Shown here: positions 33,512 through 47,800 of the stretch, one piece after another
How the letters are laid out: the number at the start of each line of letters is the position of its first letter
Position numbering within the stretch: the first letter of the stretch is position 1
Assembly (NCBI GenBank): GCA_003255065.1
Contig: QAOA01000648.1
Span: forward strand, 417,072 to 481,071
Reading direction: 5' to 3'
DNA: 64,000 bases
DNA from: Cercis canadensis
Taxonomy: Eukaryota > Streptophyta > Magnoliopsida > Fabales > Fabaceae
Notes under the pieces: generated by a model
Seen by the model: the letters and a program-made list of their open reading frames with translations, nothing else
The model's database searches: none
Told to the model about the DNA's origin: nothing
Made by a program: the position numbers and the translations under genes

Positions 33512-34483
33512 TCATCATAATCTGCATTTTCTGTTGTCAAGGTCTTCTATATTTGCTTGCTTGGAGAATGTGCCTTTCTGAAGAACATGATATGAGTTCC
33601 CCGGTGATCATCCTGAAGGCTGTGTTTTATCTCACGCTAATGACTACTTTGTGCATTAAATCATGATGGAAAATGGATTTTGGTCGGGATATTTTTTAAA
33701 ATTCTGGTTTTGTTGTCTGTAACGGCAGCAAAGCTACAAACTCACCTGTTGGAGATAACGGGAACAGGATATAATCATCTTTGCTTATCCTCACAATTTT
33801 GCAAATTATTAAATGAAAGTTCAAACATGATACAAGGTATTCCTGCTCAAGTAATGTAATAAAATATAACGAGTTAAAAGAGGATAGATTATCTGAAATT
33901 CGAGGACAGTTTTAATTGCGCCTATACTTTTCTCCTTTTGAATTCATTTAATTCTTAAATTTGTAATATTCTTGTTCTTGATTTATTGCTTGTTGGTGAG
34001 AACTTTTTAATGCAAAATTCTTGTATCAAATAAAAATTGTGCAAGTTCCTTGTTTATATTGCAATAGTCTTAAGTATTTAATATTAAATCTATTACTCAA
34101 TTAATTTGGTTTATTCAAAAAAGTCATAATATGTGACTTATGTTTTGCTCGACTTGAAATAGTAATTACGTTAATGTTTAACTAACCTAAGCATGTGATT
34201 GCAATTATGGAATCGAATAATGAGTCTCGTTTGTCAACGATAAATAAATATGGAGTCTGGGTAATATTCTTCCCTGTTATTTTATGCTCGAATTATATTT
34301 TTCAATTTTGAAACATGAAAGTACATGTGGGAGCGGGACAATTATTTTCATTTTCAGACTAAGACAAAGTTGAGCGGAGATAAATATTTATCAGATGTGA
34401 AACGTGAGAGTATCCAGTTTATATGGTCGTCATGAAGTGTATGAATCAAATTCGTCTGACCTCTGTTTTGCTATTAAATATGA

Positions 34484-34566
34484 CACGTAGCATTGGATTA
34501 GTAGGACCCCACTAATAGTAATTGATATTTCGAGCCGACCTAAGCCACTCATCCAATGCTGACGTA
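34484..34566. promoter_or_regulatory. Inverted repeat with ACGT cores, upstream of LON2
   Basis: The arms ACACGTAGCATTGGATTAG (34483-34501) and CTCATCCAATGCTGACGTA (34547-34565) are nearly reverse-complementary around a spacer of about 45 bases. Both arms contain ACGT cores, as bound by plant bZIP factors. It is about 1.8 kb from the LON2 ATG, so a regulatory role is speculative. Confidence 0.25.
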
Positions 34567-36160
34567 GCCGGAATTACGCGATGCCGATCACATTCATCCA
34601 TCACTTGCTGACGCGTATCACACATTCACATGCCTTATCTACAGTTTGGGATGTCCCCCGTAAGTGGCATGAAATGAAAGTGACTTAAACTTTTTTGTTT
34701 TTTTTTGGCCATGAAGTGACTTACTTCATTCCGACCGAACTCTACTACTACTTTATTAGTCCTCTTCACCTTTTTTTTCTTTTTTATTTTTTTTTTTTTG
34801 GGAAGAAAATAACCTCCGTTCCCTCAGATACAATCCAAGTTAAGCGATAAATTACATAATTTTGGAATTTCATAGGGGTAAATTACACATAGCTTTCATT
34901 AACGTAATTAAATTTTACTCAATTTTTTTGAGCTTCACAAGCCTAAAAATAAGAGTGTAATACTTTTTGCCCATAATTTAAGATGATTTTGAGGTCGGTG
35001 TATTGCTAGATGTAATATAGCAAATGCCTTTTCGTTGTTCATTTTTATTTTGCTTTTCAACATCCCCTCTAGAAAGTATCCTATGTTTCGAAATAATTAT
35101 TTGAAGCATATACATTATTTTTGTGCAAATATATAAAAAATAAAGATGTACACATACCATGTGTATGGAATAATCACACCATATTGTTATAAAAAATAAA
35201 CTTGTTATGTTAAATTATCAAGACAAAATAAGATGATAGTCTAATATGAAAATTCTAAATAATTAGTTAGAAGAAAAAATAAAAATTTAATTTTTTTGAG
35301 AAAATTATTCTAAAGTTCTAAAATTTATAATAATGAAGAAAAAAAAAACTTAGGCATTTCATAATTAATGTGTATTTAATTTATATATGATTATTTTATT
35401 TATATTTAAAAATGATAATCACATGCTAAATAAAATAATCACTTATTTTGTATGTAATCGATCATAATATTTTAATTATTTCAATTTGAAATTTTTAGAA
35501 TTTGGAAATAATTTTATTAATATAAGAGAGAATTATTATTTAGTTCATCAAGTTGATAAAAAGAATTATTTAGTTTTAATTGTAGAGAAATTTCAGTTTG
35601 GTCTCTTCTTTATCTATAAGAAATATCTAAAATATTTTTTTAGTGTTGTGTGGCTATTTCATTTATGTATATAATTATTTTTATTTTTTAACACGATAAT
35701 TATATATGTGAATAATATACTTACATAATTTTTTTTTTAGTTGTTTAAAGTTTAAAGGGAGAGAAAACTACCTCATTTCAATACCAAGACATATGTCATA
35801 GGTTTCAGTGAAAATTTACAAATTACTTACCAAAGAGCTATTGCTCACAGTGAAATTTAAATTTAAACCTCATAAACAAAATAATTCGATTAGTTATAGT
35901 TAAAATAATCATCGTTAGCAATATAACTACATAATAACAAAAAATAATCACATAGTCCTAAGAATATTTTAAATATTTCATAAAAAAACTTAAAATTCTT
36001 TTATGTTTAAAATTAATTAATATTTTTTTGACAACTTAAATAACTAAACAATAATTCTCTCTTAATATAATAAAAAAATTATATTTAAAGATTGTAGAGC
36101 GTTCTCACTCTTCTATCAGGACCACCCACCAGGAGTATACGATTAGGTGCAAATATAGGG

Positions 36161-36367
36161 GTGGTTCTTGGAAAAGCATGGGAAAAAGTACAAATCAGAA
36201 GTCTGAGAATACAGACGAAAACGAACACAGACCTTTGCCGATTAGTTGTGTCTGACTGCACCAAACCACGCGCTATCTTCCCTTTCCCTATATTGTTCTT
36301 CATCGTTCTCTTACCATTATTCTCTCTGAAATTAGAAGTTCTGCTTCAATTGTATAGCAAGTTGTAA
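36161..36367 (+). promoter_or_regulatory. Possible upstream ORF ending two bases before the LON2 ATG
   Basis: An ATG-initiated 68-codon frame ends with TAA at 36365-36367, two bases before the LON2 start at 36370. It would act as a uORF only if transcription begins upstream of 36161, which the sequence does not settle. The peptide shows no recognised domain. Confidence 0.2.
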
Positions 36368-36369
36368 AC

Positions 36370-39300
36370 ATGGCGGAATCGGTCGAGTTGCCAAGTCGGT
36401 TAGCCATCCTTCCTTTTAGGAACAAGGTCCTCTTACCAGGCGCAATCATCAGAATTCGTTGCACTTCGCCCAGCAGGTACTTAGTCATCATCTAGAGCAA
36501 AATTGCAATTTCTCTTCTTAATTTTTTTTTTCTTGTTGTGTCGGCTTCGGGCTTCCGTCTTCACTACGCTAACAATCATGGTTATAGTTTGTTTGGTTTC
36601 GGAGAAAATTTGTTGTGTTGATTGAAACATGAACTTTCCGAGCTCCGTTCTTATATTTTCAATACTACTGTGTTCGGCTTTAGGTTTGATTATGAATATC
36701 TAGAAAGCCAACCATAGTGTTTCCTTTGGTCTAAATTGAAAATATGAGCAATACTCTTTAATTTCTGTTTGATGTGGTTTATTTGTAGTTATTTATTTAT
36801 CTGATGGTGAAGGTGAAATGCCATTTGTATTTCCTTGTTTATCACTTGGAGCAGAAATTATTTTGAAGTAAATTATGTTACTTGTACGGAACTCAAGTTG
36901 GTTGACCTTTCTTTTCGCAGTGTATCGTACTGTAATTGGAATCTTAATGCATTGACATGTACCGTGTTAGTTGTTAAACTTTGATTTTTGTGCGTTATTG
37001 TTTAACATGCATGTGACTGTTTCGTTGATTAATTCAGTGTCAAGTTGGTGGAACAAGAACTTTGGCAGCGGGAAGAGAAGGGATTGATTGGCATCCTGCC
37101 AGTACGTGATGCTGCTGAAATTAAACCAGTGGGTCCCACAATATCTCAAGGTGATAAACTGATTAGTAGTTTTTTTTTATTCATATGCTTCCGTTTGCTG
37201 ATATTCACTTTTGTCCCTCTCCCTTCTAAATGTAGGAACTGATTCGGTTGACCATAGCTCAAAAGTTCAAAATGGTTCATCAGATTCTCATAAGCTCGAT
37301 ACAAAAAGTCACAGTGATGTTGTTCATTGGCATGCCAGGTATGCTTAATGTGAGCATCTTGTGTGTCATATTAAGGATCTGGGATCAAAATACTTGATGA
37401 TATACATAATGAAATTACCATCTGTATAAAGTTGTGCTAAGAATAAAAGAAAATTGAATGGGGTTCAATTGAGTACGTTGTCCTTTTTTGCTGAATTGCT
37501 GATTGATCTTTTGTTTTCCATCTACAGATTTTCTTAATTTAATTTCTTCTCATAATTTTGTCATGCTATAGAATAAATAACTTCTTTCCTTTTGGGCTTT
37601 TGCAAAATAAAAGATGAAAAATGATTGAGATGATTTTTTATGGACCTTGAATTCCAGGGGGGTTGCTGCTCGAGCACTACATTTATCCAGGGGAGTGGAG
37701 AAACCTAGTGGAAGGGTCACATATATAGTTGTTCTCGAAGGTTTGTGCAGATTCAGTGTCCAGGAACTAAGCACAAGAGGAACATACCATACTGCAAGGA
37801 TCTCTTCCCTAGAGCTGACTAAGACTGGTGAGTCATTCATCTTTTTGCTGAGCATTAGTTTTTGTATTGTCAATTCTAATTTTATTCTCAGGATATTTCT
37901 TTGAAACTTCCCTTCGCACTTCCATTTGCTTCTTTTGGTGACTAATTAATACATCAGAAGAGGTATAATAATAACATGTAGGAGATATATACTTTGTTTG
38001 CCCATAGGTCTGATACTATTTTTTCATAGGAAGTTGCATTATGTATTTATGTGGAAACCTATACCTTCCACTTACTGAATCTATATATTCTACATCTGGG
38101 TTTTACTTGCCATGAATGCATAGAACATTAAAGCATAAGCACTCTTAGCATTTTGCATGCTAGCCCAAATCTGTGTGAGAAGTTTATTAAGTGCTTTACT
38201 GTATTCATGAGCGAGATTTTTTTTCTGTTTCATTTTCTGTGCCGTTGTTAAGGAGAATCCCTTATCCTCCTCTTTTTTTTTTTTTTTTNNNNTTTTTTTT
38301 TTTTTTTTGTTTGGTTACATTATCTCGTCTTTTCTTGTACATATTATTTCTTCTCTTTAATAAATTCCCTTCTTTTATAAGAAAAGGTAAATAAAAATTC
38401 TTATATGATGATATGAGAAATGTTTGAAGATTTATATGATCCAAGCGTTTGCTTATGGTCGGAAAAAAATATAGAGAAATTTTAGAGTGCTTCTCTAAGG
38501 ATATTATCACTGATGATATTCAATTCATTATCTTTGAAGATGCTGAGTTGCTTCCATTTTTCTAATCTAGAGATGGAACAAGTTGAGCAAGACCCAGATT
38601 TCATAATGTTGTCTCGCCAATTCAAAGCAACTGCCATGGAGCTTATTTCTGTTCTGGAGCAGGTAAAAACATGTAACTTCAGTACCTCTCCTGTTTGACC
38701 ATTGATGAACATTGACTAATAGAAACATGAAATTCTGTTTTATCGTTATTCCAAATTTATTACTGCTCTAAGGTTATATCAAATTGGTTCAAGAATATAA
38801 TTTTAGTCTGTTTGGATAAAACCTTTTGTTATATATGCAATGGTGCACCTGGCATATATCTTGATAGTCTAACTGGCTGGGTAATCACGATGGTTGACTT
38901 CTATGTTATAAATTCTGTAGTTCCTATGATTTTGGGTTTTCTTTTGATGTTGTCTATCAGTAGCTTATATTTTATGCTTGTCTATAGAAACAAAAAACTG
39001 GTGGAAGGACAAAAGTTCTTTTGGAGACAGTTCCAGTTCACAAGTTGGCTGATATATTTGTTGCTAGCTTTGAGATAAGTTTTGAAGAACAGTTATCTAT
39101 GTTGGATTCGGTTGATCCTAAAGTAAGGCTTTCGAAAGCAACTGAGTTAGTTGATAGGCACTTACAGGTAAGTAATGGACTTAATGATGCTTAATCTAAG
39201 TTTAGTTTCCTTTAATCCGTATGTAATTTTATTTGTGTCTACTGCTAACAGTCAATACGTGTAGCTGAGAAAATTACACAAAAGGTTGAAGGACAATTGT

Positions 39301-41863
39301 CAAAATCACAGAAAGAATTTCTTCTGCGCCAGCAGGTTAGCTCTCTCACATCATCTTTTGGACGTAAACTTCAAATTGTAAATGTTGATTTAAGTTATTG
39401 GGGTTATATTGATGAATATTTTTATTTTTCCAAATTTCAATTACATGTTCCTAGCTAAAGGTCTCTGCATGATGCAATCTGAGAAGTCCCTTGGACAATG
39501 CCCTTACCCTAACCCAAGCAATGAGTCCTTTAAATAGTTTTTGGTTTTAAATTCAAATGTAGGTGTGTATGTTGGTATTTAGGTGATACAGGCTACTCTG
39601 TAGCTGCAAGAGACATTATTTTATATAAAAGTTTTAGTGTTTCTCTTTGCCTTATTGCTAAGATGTAAGTTTCTTTATCTCGGTCGGTGTTCCTTTGATG
39701 CTTCTATGGCTGTTGCCTTACCTCCTACAGTTACTGAAAACAATGGCCTGTGGGCTTACACGAGGGGTTTAAAATATTCTTGGCCTTTAAGCCATCAGTT
39801 GTAGTTGAGACATAAGACTACTAAACTGTGAAAGCATGCATTTGGGTATCATATAATTATCTGTAATTTTCTCTCCAGAGAAAAAAAAAAAATACTACTA
39901 TGTCGTCTCTGTTTTTCAAATATGGAAGTAATTGCATGTTAATGGTGATTTCTCAAGTAAATTATCTAGAAAGTCTTGGCCAACTTGGCTGCAGAAAATC
40001 GTTGTAGTCTGTTGTTTATATGTGATGCCTGTTGGGGCTTTCATCTGACTGATATCTTCTTTCCGGCTGTGTCTAAAATATATGCTAGATGAGAGCTATT
40101 AAAGAGGAACTTGGTGATAATGATGATGATGAGGATGATGTGGCTGCCCTTGAAAGAAAGATGCAAAGCGCGGGAATGCCACAGAATATTTGGAAGCATG
40201 CACACAGGGAGTTAAGGTATTTTTGTTGGAAACATAGTTACATATATTGGTCATTGATCTTGTTGAGGAAATCGCTTGATTCTGATGATGCTTTAAATAT
40301 CAATAGAAGTGAAGTTCTATTGAACTATTATCTCCAACTTTTTCTATAATTGGGTGGAGAGAATCAGTTTGATTTATTGTTAATTTCTATATCAGGAGAC
40401 TCAAAAAAATGCAGCCTCAGCAACCTGGGTATAACAGTTCTCGTGTTTACCTGGAGCTTATTGCTGATCTGCCTTGGCAGAAGGTGAGTGAAGAGCACGA
40501 ATTGGACTTAAGAGCTGCACAGGATCGGCTTGATTGTGATCACTATGGATTAGTGAAGGTCAAGCAACGGATCATCGAATACCTTGCTGTTCGGAAGGTT
40601 GTCAGTTACCCTGTTACAATTATGCCTTTAAATGTCTCTAATGCTATGTGGAATTTAATGTGTTTCTAATTTAAGTGTATTAATTGCAGCTTAAGCCAGA
40701 TGCAAGGGGTCCTGTGTTGTGCTTTGTTGGCCCACCAGGTGTTGGGAAAACATCATTGGCATCTTCTATTGCTGCTGCTTTGGGTAGAAAATTTGTGCGC
40801 ATATCCCTTGGTGGAGTCAAGGATGAGGCTGATATTAGAGGACATAGGAGAACATACATTGGAAGCATGCCTGGGCGCCTTATCGAGGGTTTAAAGGTTC
40901 CAAAAGTGGACTTATATATTGAACATACTTTGTAATACTGTTTGATGTGTATGATATTAGCAAATGCTTGTAGGAAAGTATTCACAGTTAGGAAGACTTA
41001 TGATTCGTCAACTGCTTGCATCTTCTTGTATGTGTTTTGCTGTTTTATATTGTCGTAGTGTATGAGACTACAACTGACTAAATATTAGGGAACGTGGAGA
41101 GAAACTCTAGAATGTAAGTGGACCAAGTAGAAATAAGAATGAATGTTTAAATCTAGCAGCTACGGTGGAGAATGATGATAGAAAGGTAGGGGATACCTAC
41201 AAGCAGCTTCAGCAGTTTTTAAACAACGAGAAGATTGAAGAGGTGGGTTGGTCTGAGTGAAAATTTCAGTTGGAGTGTATGTGATCAGTGGATGTCTTTG
41301 GTGCTGAACTAAGTCATATAGGTTTTACTGAAAGAAAAAAAGAAACAGATATATAGGATACTCTTATGCCACACATGATGTTGGAAATTAAGAGGTAACA
41401 AACAGATAGCTGAAATTGGCAATAGCAAGTCTGGACTTGAATAGAATGGATCAGATGCTAATCTTGGCATGAATGATGTTCATGCTTAGCCCATAGCAAT
41501 CAATTCCAAAAGTATATTCGTTTTATCTTTCCTTGCTTTACTTACAAGTGTGTCATGGCCATTGTACTCTTTTTATTGAGGATTTATGGGTAGGGATGCC
41601 TCCTTTCTCTGATATCTTTCCCCGACCTTACAACCTTTTTCTTGGGATCTTTGTTTCTTCTAGATCCTTACTGGTAGGAATTCTTCATAGCATAGCTAAG
41701 CAACTCCTCGGCACATTGGCTTGTTATGTTCAGAATGAAGAATTCTGTAGTGGTAGGAATTCCAGATCCATAGCATGGGCCTTGTTATGATGTTCAGCCA
41801 ATGGCTTCTTTAGGGGTATTTCTTTAGTGTATATGCAAAGGGATTAGAGGGCTTTCAAGCTCT

Positions 41864-41894
<31 letters not shown>

Positions 41895-44800
41895 TTTTTA
41901 ATTTATTTTATTTTCTGTACTGTTTTCTGTTTTGCTGTATTTAGAGAATATCTTTCCTATGTTTCTGTATTGTTCTCTTCTTTTAATGACTTTTTCTTTT
42001 AAGTAGCTGAGATGGGAGCAGTTAGATGTGCAGAAACATATGGAAAGATAGAACAAGAAACAAAACTATGCAATCTAATGTAGCTGTTGCTTTGATAGGA
42101 AATACCGTGAGGGATAACACTTGAAAGGTAGATTAAGAAACAAAACTGTACGGTCTAATGTAGGAGTTGCTTCAATAGAGGATAATATGAGGGAGATCAC
42201 CGAAGTTGGATTGGCCATGCCCTGGTGAGGAAGGGTGAGAAGAATGATAGATGCAAAAGTATCAGAGCGGCATAGTTTTAGGTGGCTAGAAAGATGAAAA
42301 TTTATCTCCCTGATTAATTAACGTAGTGCTTCATAAGTAGTATTTTAAAGGAGCCTACTGAATCAAACAAGAAAGCATGTATGGAATTTTTTTTTTTTTG
42401 ATGAAAATATATGCAATTTTTAGTGCTTCGTCTTTCTTTTTCCTTCATTAGGATTTGGTTTGGACTGATGACTGCTTTTGACATTTGACCTATAGAGAGT
42501 AGCTGTTTGCAATCCTGTCATGTTGCTGGATGAAATTGACAAGACAGGGTCAGATGTTCGTGGAGATCCAGCTTCAGCATTGCTAGAGGTTCTTGATCCG
42601 GAACAAAATAAAACATTCAATGATCAGTATCCTATACACATCATGATATCTCCTCCCTCATCTTGATTGGGATCCCCCCTTTATTTGCTTAAATTATTAG
42701 TAATATTTGAATGATTTATGTAGATGTCCTTTTTATTTAGTATAATAATGGAGATTCTTTTTAAAAAATTTCTGGCCTTCAATTGCACCAATGAGTACTC
42801 CAGTATCTATTTCTGATCATTGGTACAGGTTCTCCTTCATTTTGACTGTCAACCTATGTTAGCTTTTCCTAATATGAATGAGCTTCTAATTTTGGTCTTG
42901 ATCTTGGTAGCAATTTTTGTGTGGGTTTTTCCTTCTGACTTTGCCCATTTGGATGGGATATTGAACTTCTTAGATGATTTCCAAGCATAAGTCAATCCTT
43001 ATTTTACTAACTTTTTACTTTTTTTGTAAGGAAATTGTGTGAATATTCTGAATGCTCTGATTCATTTATTAATTTATCGTGGACTATAATTCCAAAGCTG
43101 TTCCTTAATGTTATCCAGTTATCTGAATGTTCCATTTGATCTATCCAAGGTGGTTTTTGTGGCAACAGCAAATAGGGTGCAGCCTATTCCTCCACCACTC
43201 CTTGACAGGATGGAGGTCATTGAGCTGCCTGGATATACTCCTGAAGAAAAGCTCAGGATAGCCATGCGGTATTTGATTCCAAGAGTTCTGGACCAGCATG
43301 GGTTGAGCTCTGAATTTCTTCAGATTCCAGAGGTACTGAATGTTGTCTTGGATATAAAAGGAGTTCTGGACACAATGCAAAGTTTCTGCTCATTCAGTAC
43401 AAATGCAAAGAAAGACAGCTTGGAACATTTAATATCACTATAATAATTTGTAGGGCATAGAAAGCTGGTCCTTTTCATTTCAGGAAACCAACATTGGAAG
43501 CATGTGACATTGGAACCATCCATTCTTGCCCATCTCTTCTTTCAATCTGCACAATCTTCTAAGGTTGGCAGGTTCTATGTTTTCCATTCTGCTCATAATT
43601 CTTGTAATCAAAGAGTAGAAGTCCCCTTCTTCTTGTTAGTCTTTGGGTTGCATTCCTTCCTTCTACTTTGTCCATCATACTAACTAAAAGGACTGAATAA
43701 AACTGAAAGAAAGCAAGCATGCAAAGCACACCGCAGATTCAGAGAGAAACAATCTCAATGCAGTTTGTTATCCTTAGAAAGCAATTGTTATTCTAATTGA
43801 CAACTATTTTGATGTAGGCAATGGTGAAACTTGTTATTCAGAGATATACAAGAGAAGCTGGTGTGCGGAATTTAGAGAGGAATTTGGCTGCCTTGGCTCG
43901 TGCTGCTGCAGTAAGAGTTGCAGAACAAGAACAAGCAGTTCCACTAAACAAAGGAATGCAGGGACTCGCTACACCACTGCTGGAAAACAGACTTGCTGAA
44001 AGTGCTGAAGTTGAAATGGAAGTGATATCAATGGGCGTCAATAATCGTGACATTTCAAACACATTCAGGATTGCCTCTCCATTGGTTGTGGACGAAGCTA
44101 TGCTCGAAAAAGTGCTTGGGGTAATTAATACCTGAGTTTTCTGTATGCTTAGAGTTAAAGCTTTGAAAATTATCAAACACCACCACCACCACCACCCCCT
44201 CCCCCACACACACACACACAAAAAAAAAAAACTGGTGCCTTTAAGTTCTTCAGGATGGTTGCCTGTTGGTTGGCAATTTAAATTTACCATTACAGAGGTT
44301 GAGATATAGTACCTTGGCCCATTGTGTGTGCTTTGCATGCAAGTATCCATGTTTTTGCATTAATTCTTTATTTTCTGCTTCTGCAAGTATTGATATTTTT
44401 TTATAATGCACTTTTGCAGTATGTGTTCGCTTTTTTCTATTTCTTTGTCTTTGTTTAGGAGGATATATGATTCTCCTTTTTACTTATATCCATTTTTTCT
44501 CTTCTAATTAAATTTCTGCTTTTGTCTTAAAAAAAAATTATTCATTTTTTATGATATGGATCTGATACATCAATGCATGAATGAGTTCCTTGTCTGTGAT
44601 GTTGTCCTTAAAGAGGTCTTACATAAGCTGATCTGTTATGGAGATTTGATTTCTAACATGCTCAAAGTGGAGTAATTCACAATTCATTGATATCATAAAA
44701 CGCAGCCTCCTAGATATGATGGCAAAGAAGCTGCAGAACGTGTTGCAACCCCTGGTGTTTCCGTTGGGCTGGTCTGGACTGCTTTTGGCGGAGAAGTTCA

Positions 44801-47800
44801 GTTTGTGGAGGCTACAGCAATGGTGGGGAAGGGTGAATTACATCTCACTGGACAACTTGGTGATGTAATTAAAGAATCGGCTCAGATTGCACTGACATGG
44901 GTAATTGAGCATATCTAATGAGAATCTCAATTTGTCTATTATCTTGAACAATTTATTTCTCCAGGTGCCTTTGAATGATTGTTTCATGTTTGTTATATTT
45001 TCAACTCGTAACAGGCTAGCGGCTAAAAATGTTTTGACACGTATCACTAGTATGTCAGTATGTGACGAATCTTGATAGTAATATCCTGGTCTTTCTGAAA
45101 ATTAGTGGAAGTTATACCTGTTTCATCCGTATGATAAGTCCTTAAAACATAAGCCACCTAAGTTCATAGGTAACTGAAATTGTTTTCTAGGTTTTAATGG
45201 GTTTGCTTGTTCTTGGTGATCATCTGCTGTTGACTTGTACTAGATATTAAGCTTGGGTTTTTACCTTTTTCAATTATCTATTCTAGGCTCTGTTCTGTGC
45301 TCTGCTCTGATCTGTTCTATCTCATTATGTGTGTAAGTTCATGGGTAACTGAAAAATTGTTTTCTAGGTTTTAATGGGTGTGCTTGTTCTTGGTGTTCAT
45401 CTGCTGTTTACTTGTACTAATAGCTTAGCTTTATGCCTTTTTCAATTATCTAATCCACGCTCTCTTTGTGCTCTTCTCTGCTCTGTTCTATCTCATTTTG
45501 TGTGTAATGCGTGTGATAGAGATCAGTTGTTAGATCCGGGTAACACTAGGCCCAAAGTCTGGAGGGTTTACTCTAGGAGAAATAAGAATAGATCAAAGGG
45601 AGAGATGGCTTGATGAGCTGGCAGGTTGTTACGTGATTGTAGCAGTTTCAGTTACACAAGTGGGTCCATCATGCATGGAAGTTAGTTATATAGAAGGGGG
45701 TGTGAGGGACTACAGGTTATGCATGACTTATCTTAGTTTCAGCTATTAGCTTGGGCAGGAGGATTCCTGAGGAGCTTATGCTCTGGGGTAGTAGTATCCA
45801 TTACTCTACTGTCTTACCTTTGCATTTCTATCTTAATATTCAGTATATTTCCTTTCGTACTTCTGGGTATTTATTAATTGGTCCGACTTGCCGGATACCC
45901 GTCGGTGAATGAGTACAAGGATGGCTACTGCCAGAATAGATGCCATGGAAACCAAGGTTACATCCTTGGATACGCAGCTTCAGGAGTTGAGAGTTTCAGT
46001 AGCAGAATTCCACAAATCCATGGAGAAGGAGAAATCGGTGCGAGTTGCTGAGAACCACGCTCACGAAGCTGAGCGACGGGAGAACGCTGAATTTCGAACG
46101 GTGATGACCGATTGGATGCGCCGGAATCTCTGGAACGATGGACTCAACAACCCCGGAAATTCTCGTATCTTCGGAGAGCGAGAAGGTCGAACCTCGTGGA
46201 CGGACGATCGGAATCATTCTTCTGGTTCACTTTCAGGACCAGCAATGGGCGATACTGCCCTCGATGAGTTCCGTATGGCTGTGAAGAAGGTCGAGTTACC
46301 CTTTTTCTATGGTACAGACCCAAGAGGATGGATAACCCGAGCCGAGACCTACTTTCGGGTCCAAAATACCTGACCCGAGGTTAAGGTGTTGTTAGCCCAG
46401 GTGTCAATGGAGGGTCATGCAGTGCACTGGTTCTCACTTCTGAGGGAATCAGAAACCGAATTGATGTGGGAAACTCTGAAGTTGGCTCTGCTCGCACATT
46501 ATGGAGGACTACTATCCCAGAACCCATACGAACAATTGGCCGAATTGAGACAAACGAGCTCGGTAGCAGAGTATATCGATGCCTTCGAAGTCTTGGCTTC
46601 ACAAGTCCCTCGACTTCCGGAACAGGCATAGGATACTTTATGCATGGGTTACGGGAAGAAATTCGCTGTTGGGTAAGAGTCCATAATCCAGATACTTGAA
46701 CTCACATAATGCAACTAGCAAAAAATGTGGAGTATGCTCTGTTCGGTGCTAATGGAAACAGAGGAGAAGTGAGGAATGCAGGAAATCGGGAAGGCATGAA
46801 CTCTGGGCCAGGGTTCAACCAAAGGGTGACCACTGGGGGTATTTCTTCTCAATACCCAGTGAACCGTTCCAAGGAAGGAGGCATGGGGTGGAAATCAGAG
46901 CCTAAACCATTGATGTATGATCGCCCTCCAGCTATGGGCACAGCCGGAGCAGAGAACAAAAGGGGAGGGGAAGTTAAGAACAAGGGAGCCCGACACCTTT
47001 CTGCTCAGGAATTGTTTGACAGGAGGAAGAAGGGCTTATGTTTCCGATGTGGACAACCCTTCCATCCTCTACATCAATGTCCTGACAAACAATTGAGGGT
47101 CACTTTATTGGTAGAGGATGAGTTCATGAACGACGAAGGAGAAATCACAGCACTCGAATTTGAAGAAAGCAGAACTGAAGAAGTAAGTTGTACTGCCCTA
47201 GAGCTATTCCATTACTCTGAGGAACGAGTGTCTGATCCCAAGGTTATGAAGTTAGAAGGGAAAGTAAATGGGGTACCAATTCTTGTTTTAATTGATAGTG
47301 GGGCCAGTCATAACTTTGTGTCACGAAGGCTGGTGCAAGCACTGGGTTTAGGGGTGCAAGAAACTCAGGAGATTGGCATTAGGCTAGGAGATGGCCATCG
47401 TGTGATAACAAAGGGGAAATGCCAATTGCAAGTAGATTTGGGGGAAGTTATGGCAGTCATCGAAGCCTTTGTCTTCAACATTGGAAATTTGGATCTTATA
47501 TTAGGAATTTCGTGGCTTGGAACATTGGGGGTGGTACAAGTTGATTGGGGAATGATGACTATGGCATTTCGGAATGGCAATCAGTGGGTTACTTTGCAGG
47601 GTAATTCCACAGGATCTTTGGCATCTGTGTCTCTCCATAATATCATTGGAAGCATGAATTATGATGTGGGAGGACTGTTATGGAGTGCTGAGGTTCATTG
47701 TCAAGAAGGGAATCAACTAAGGGACTTATCCAAAAGACAGCTTATGGAGCTACAAGCTGTACTGGACCAGTTTTCTGAGGTATTCTCAGAAATTCAGACC

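Larger units (their letters stand above)
33512..36369. other. Intergenic region: VPS13 3' flank and LON2 5' flank
   Basis: 2.9 kb between the VPS13 stop and the LON2 start. An AATAAA at 33858-33863 is a possible VPS13 poly(A) signal. 34720-36080 is strongly AT-rich with no open frame of note. A GC-richer block at about 34480-34640 carries ACGT-containing motifs within an inverted repeat. 36091-36369 probably holds the LON2 transcription start and leader, but no start site can be fixed from sequence. Confidence 0.6.
40897..42495 (+). other. LON2 intron 10 with non-LTR repeat scraps
   Basis: A 1.6-kb intron. It contains a SINE-like tail (41795-42000) with a (CT)n run at 41872-41887, and a LINE-like scrap (42010-42255). 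40897-41790 shows nothing recognisable. Confidence 0.6.

Noticed and set aside
38191-38510. Frames through the poly-T/N tract on both strands
   Set aside because: Homopolymer artefacts inside LON2 intron 4.
43838-44350. 170-codon minus-strand frame
   Set aside because: It is the antisense shadow of LON2 exon 13 extended through a microsatellite.
45374-45613. Open frame of 79 codons in LON2 intron 14
   Set aside because: Its second half is the LTR-encoded pol tail of the gypsy 5' LTR; the first half is intronic duplicated sequence. Not a separate gene.
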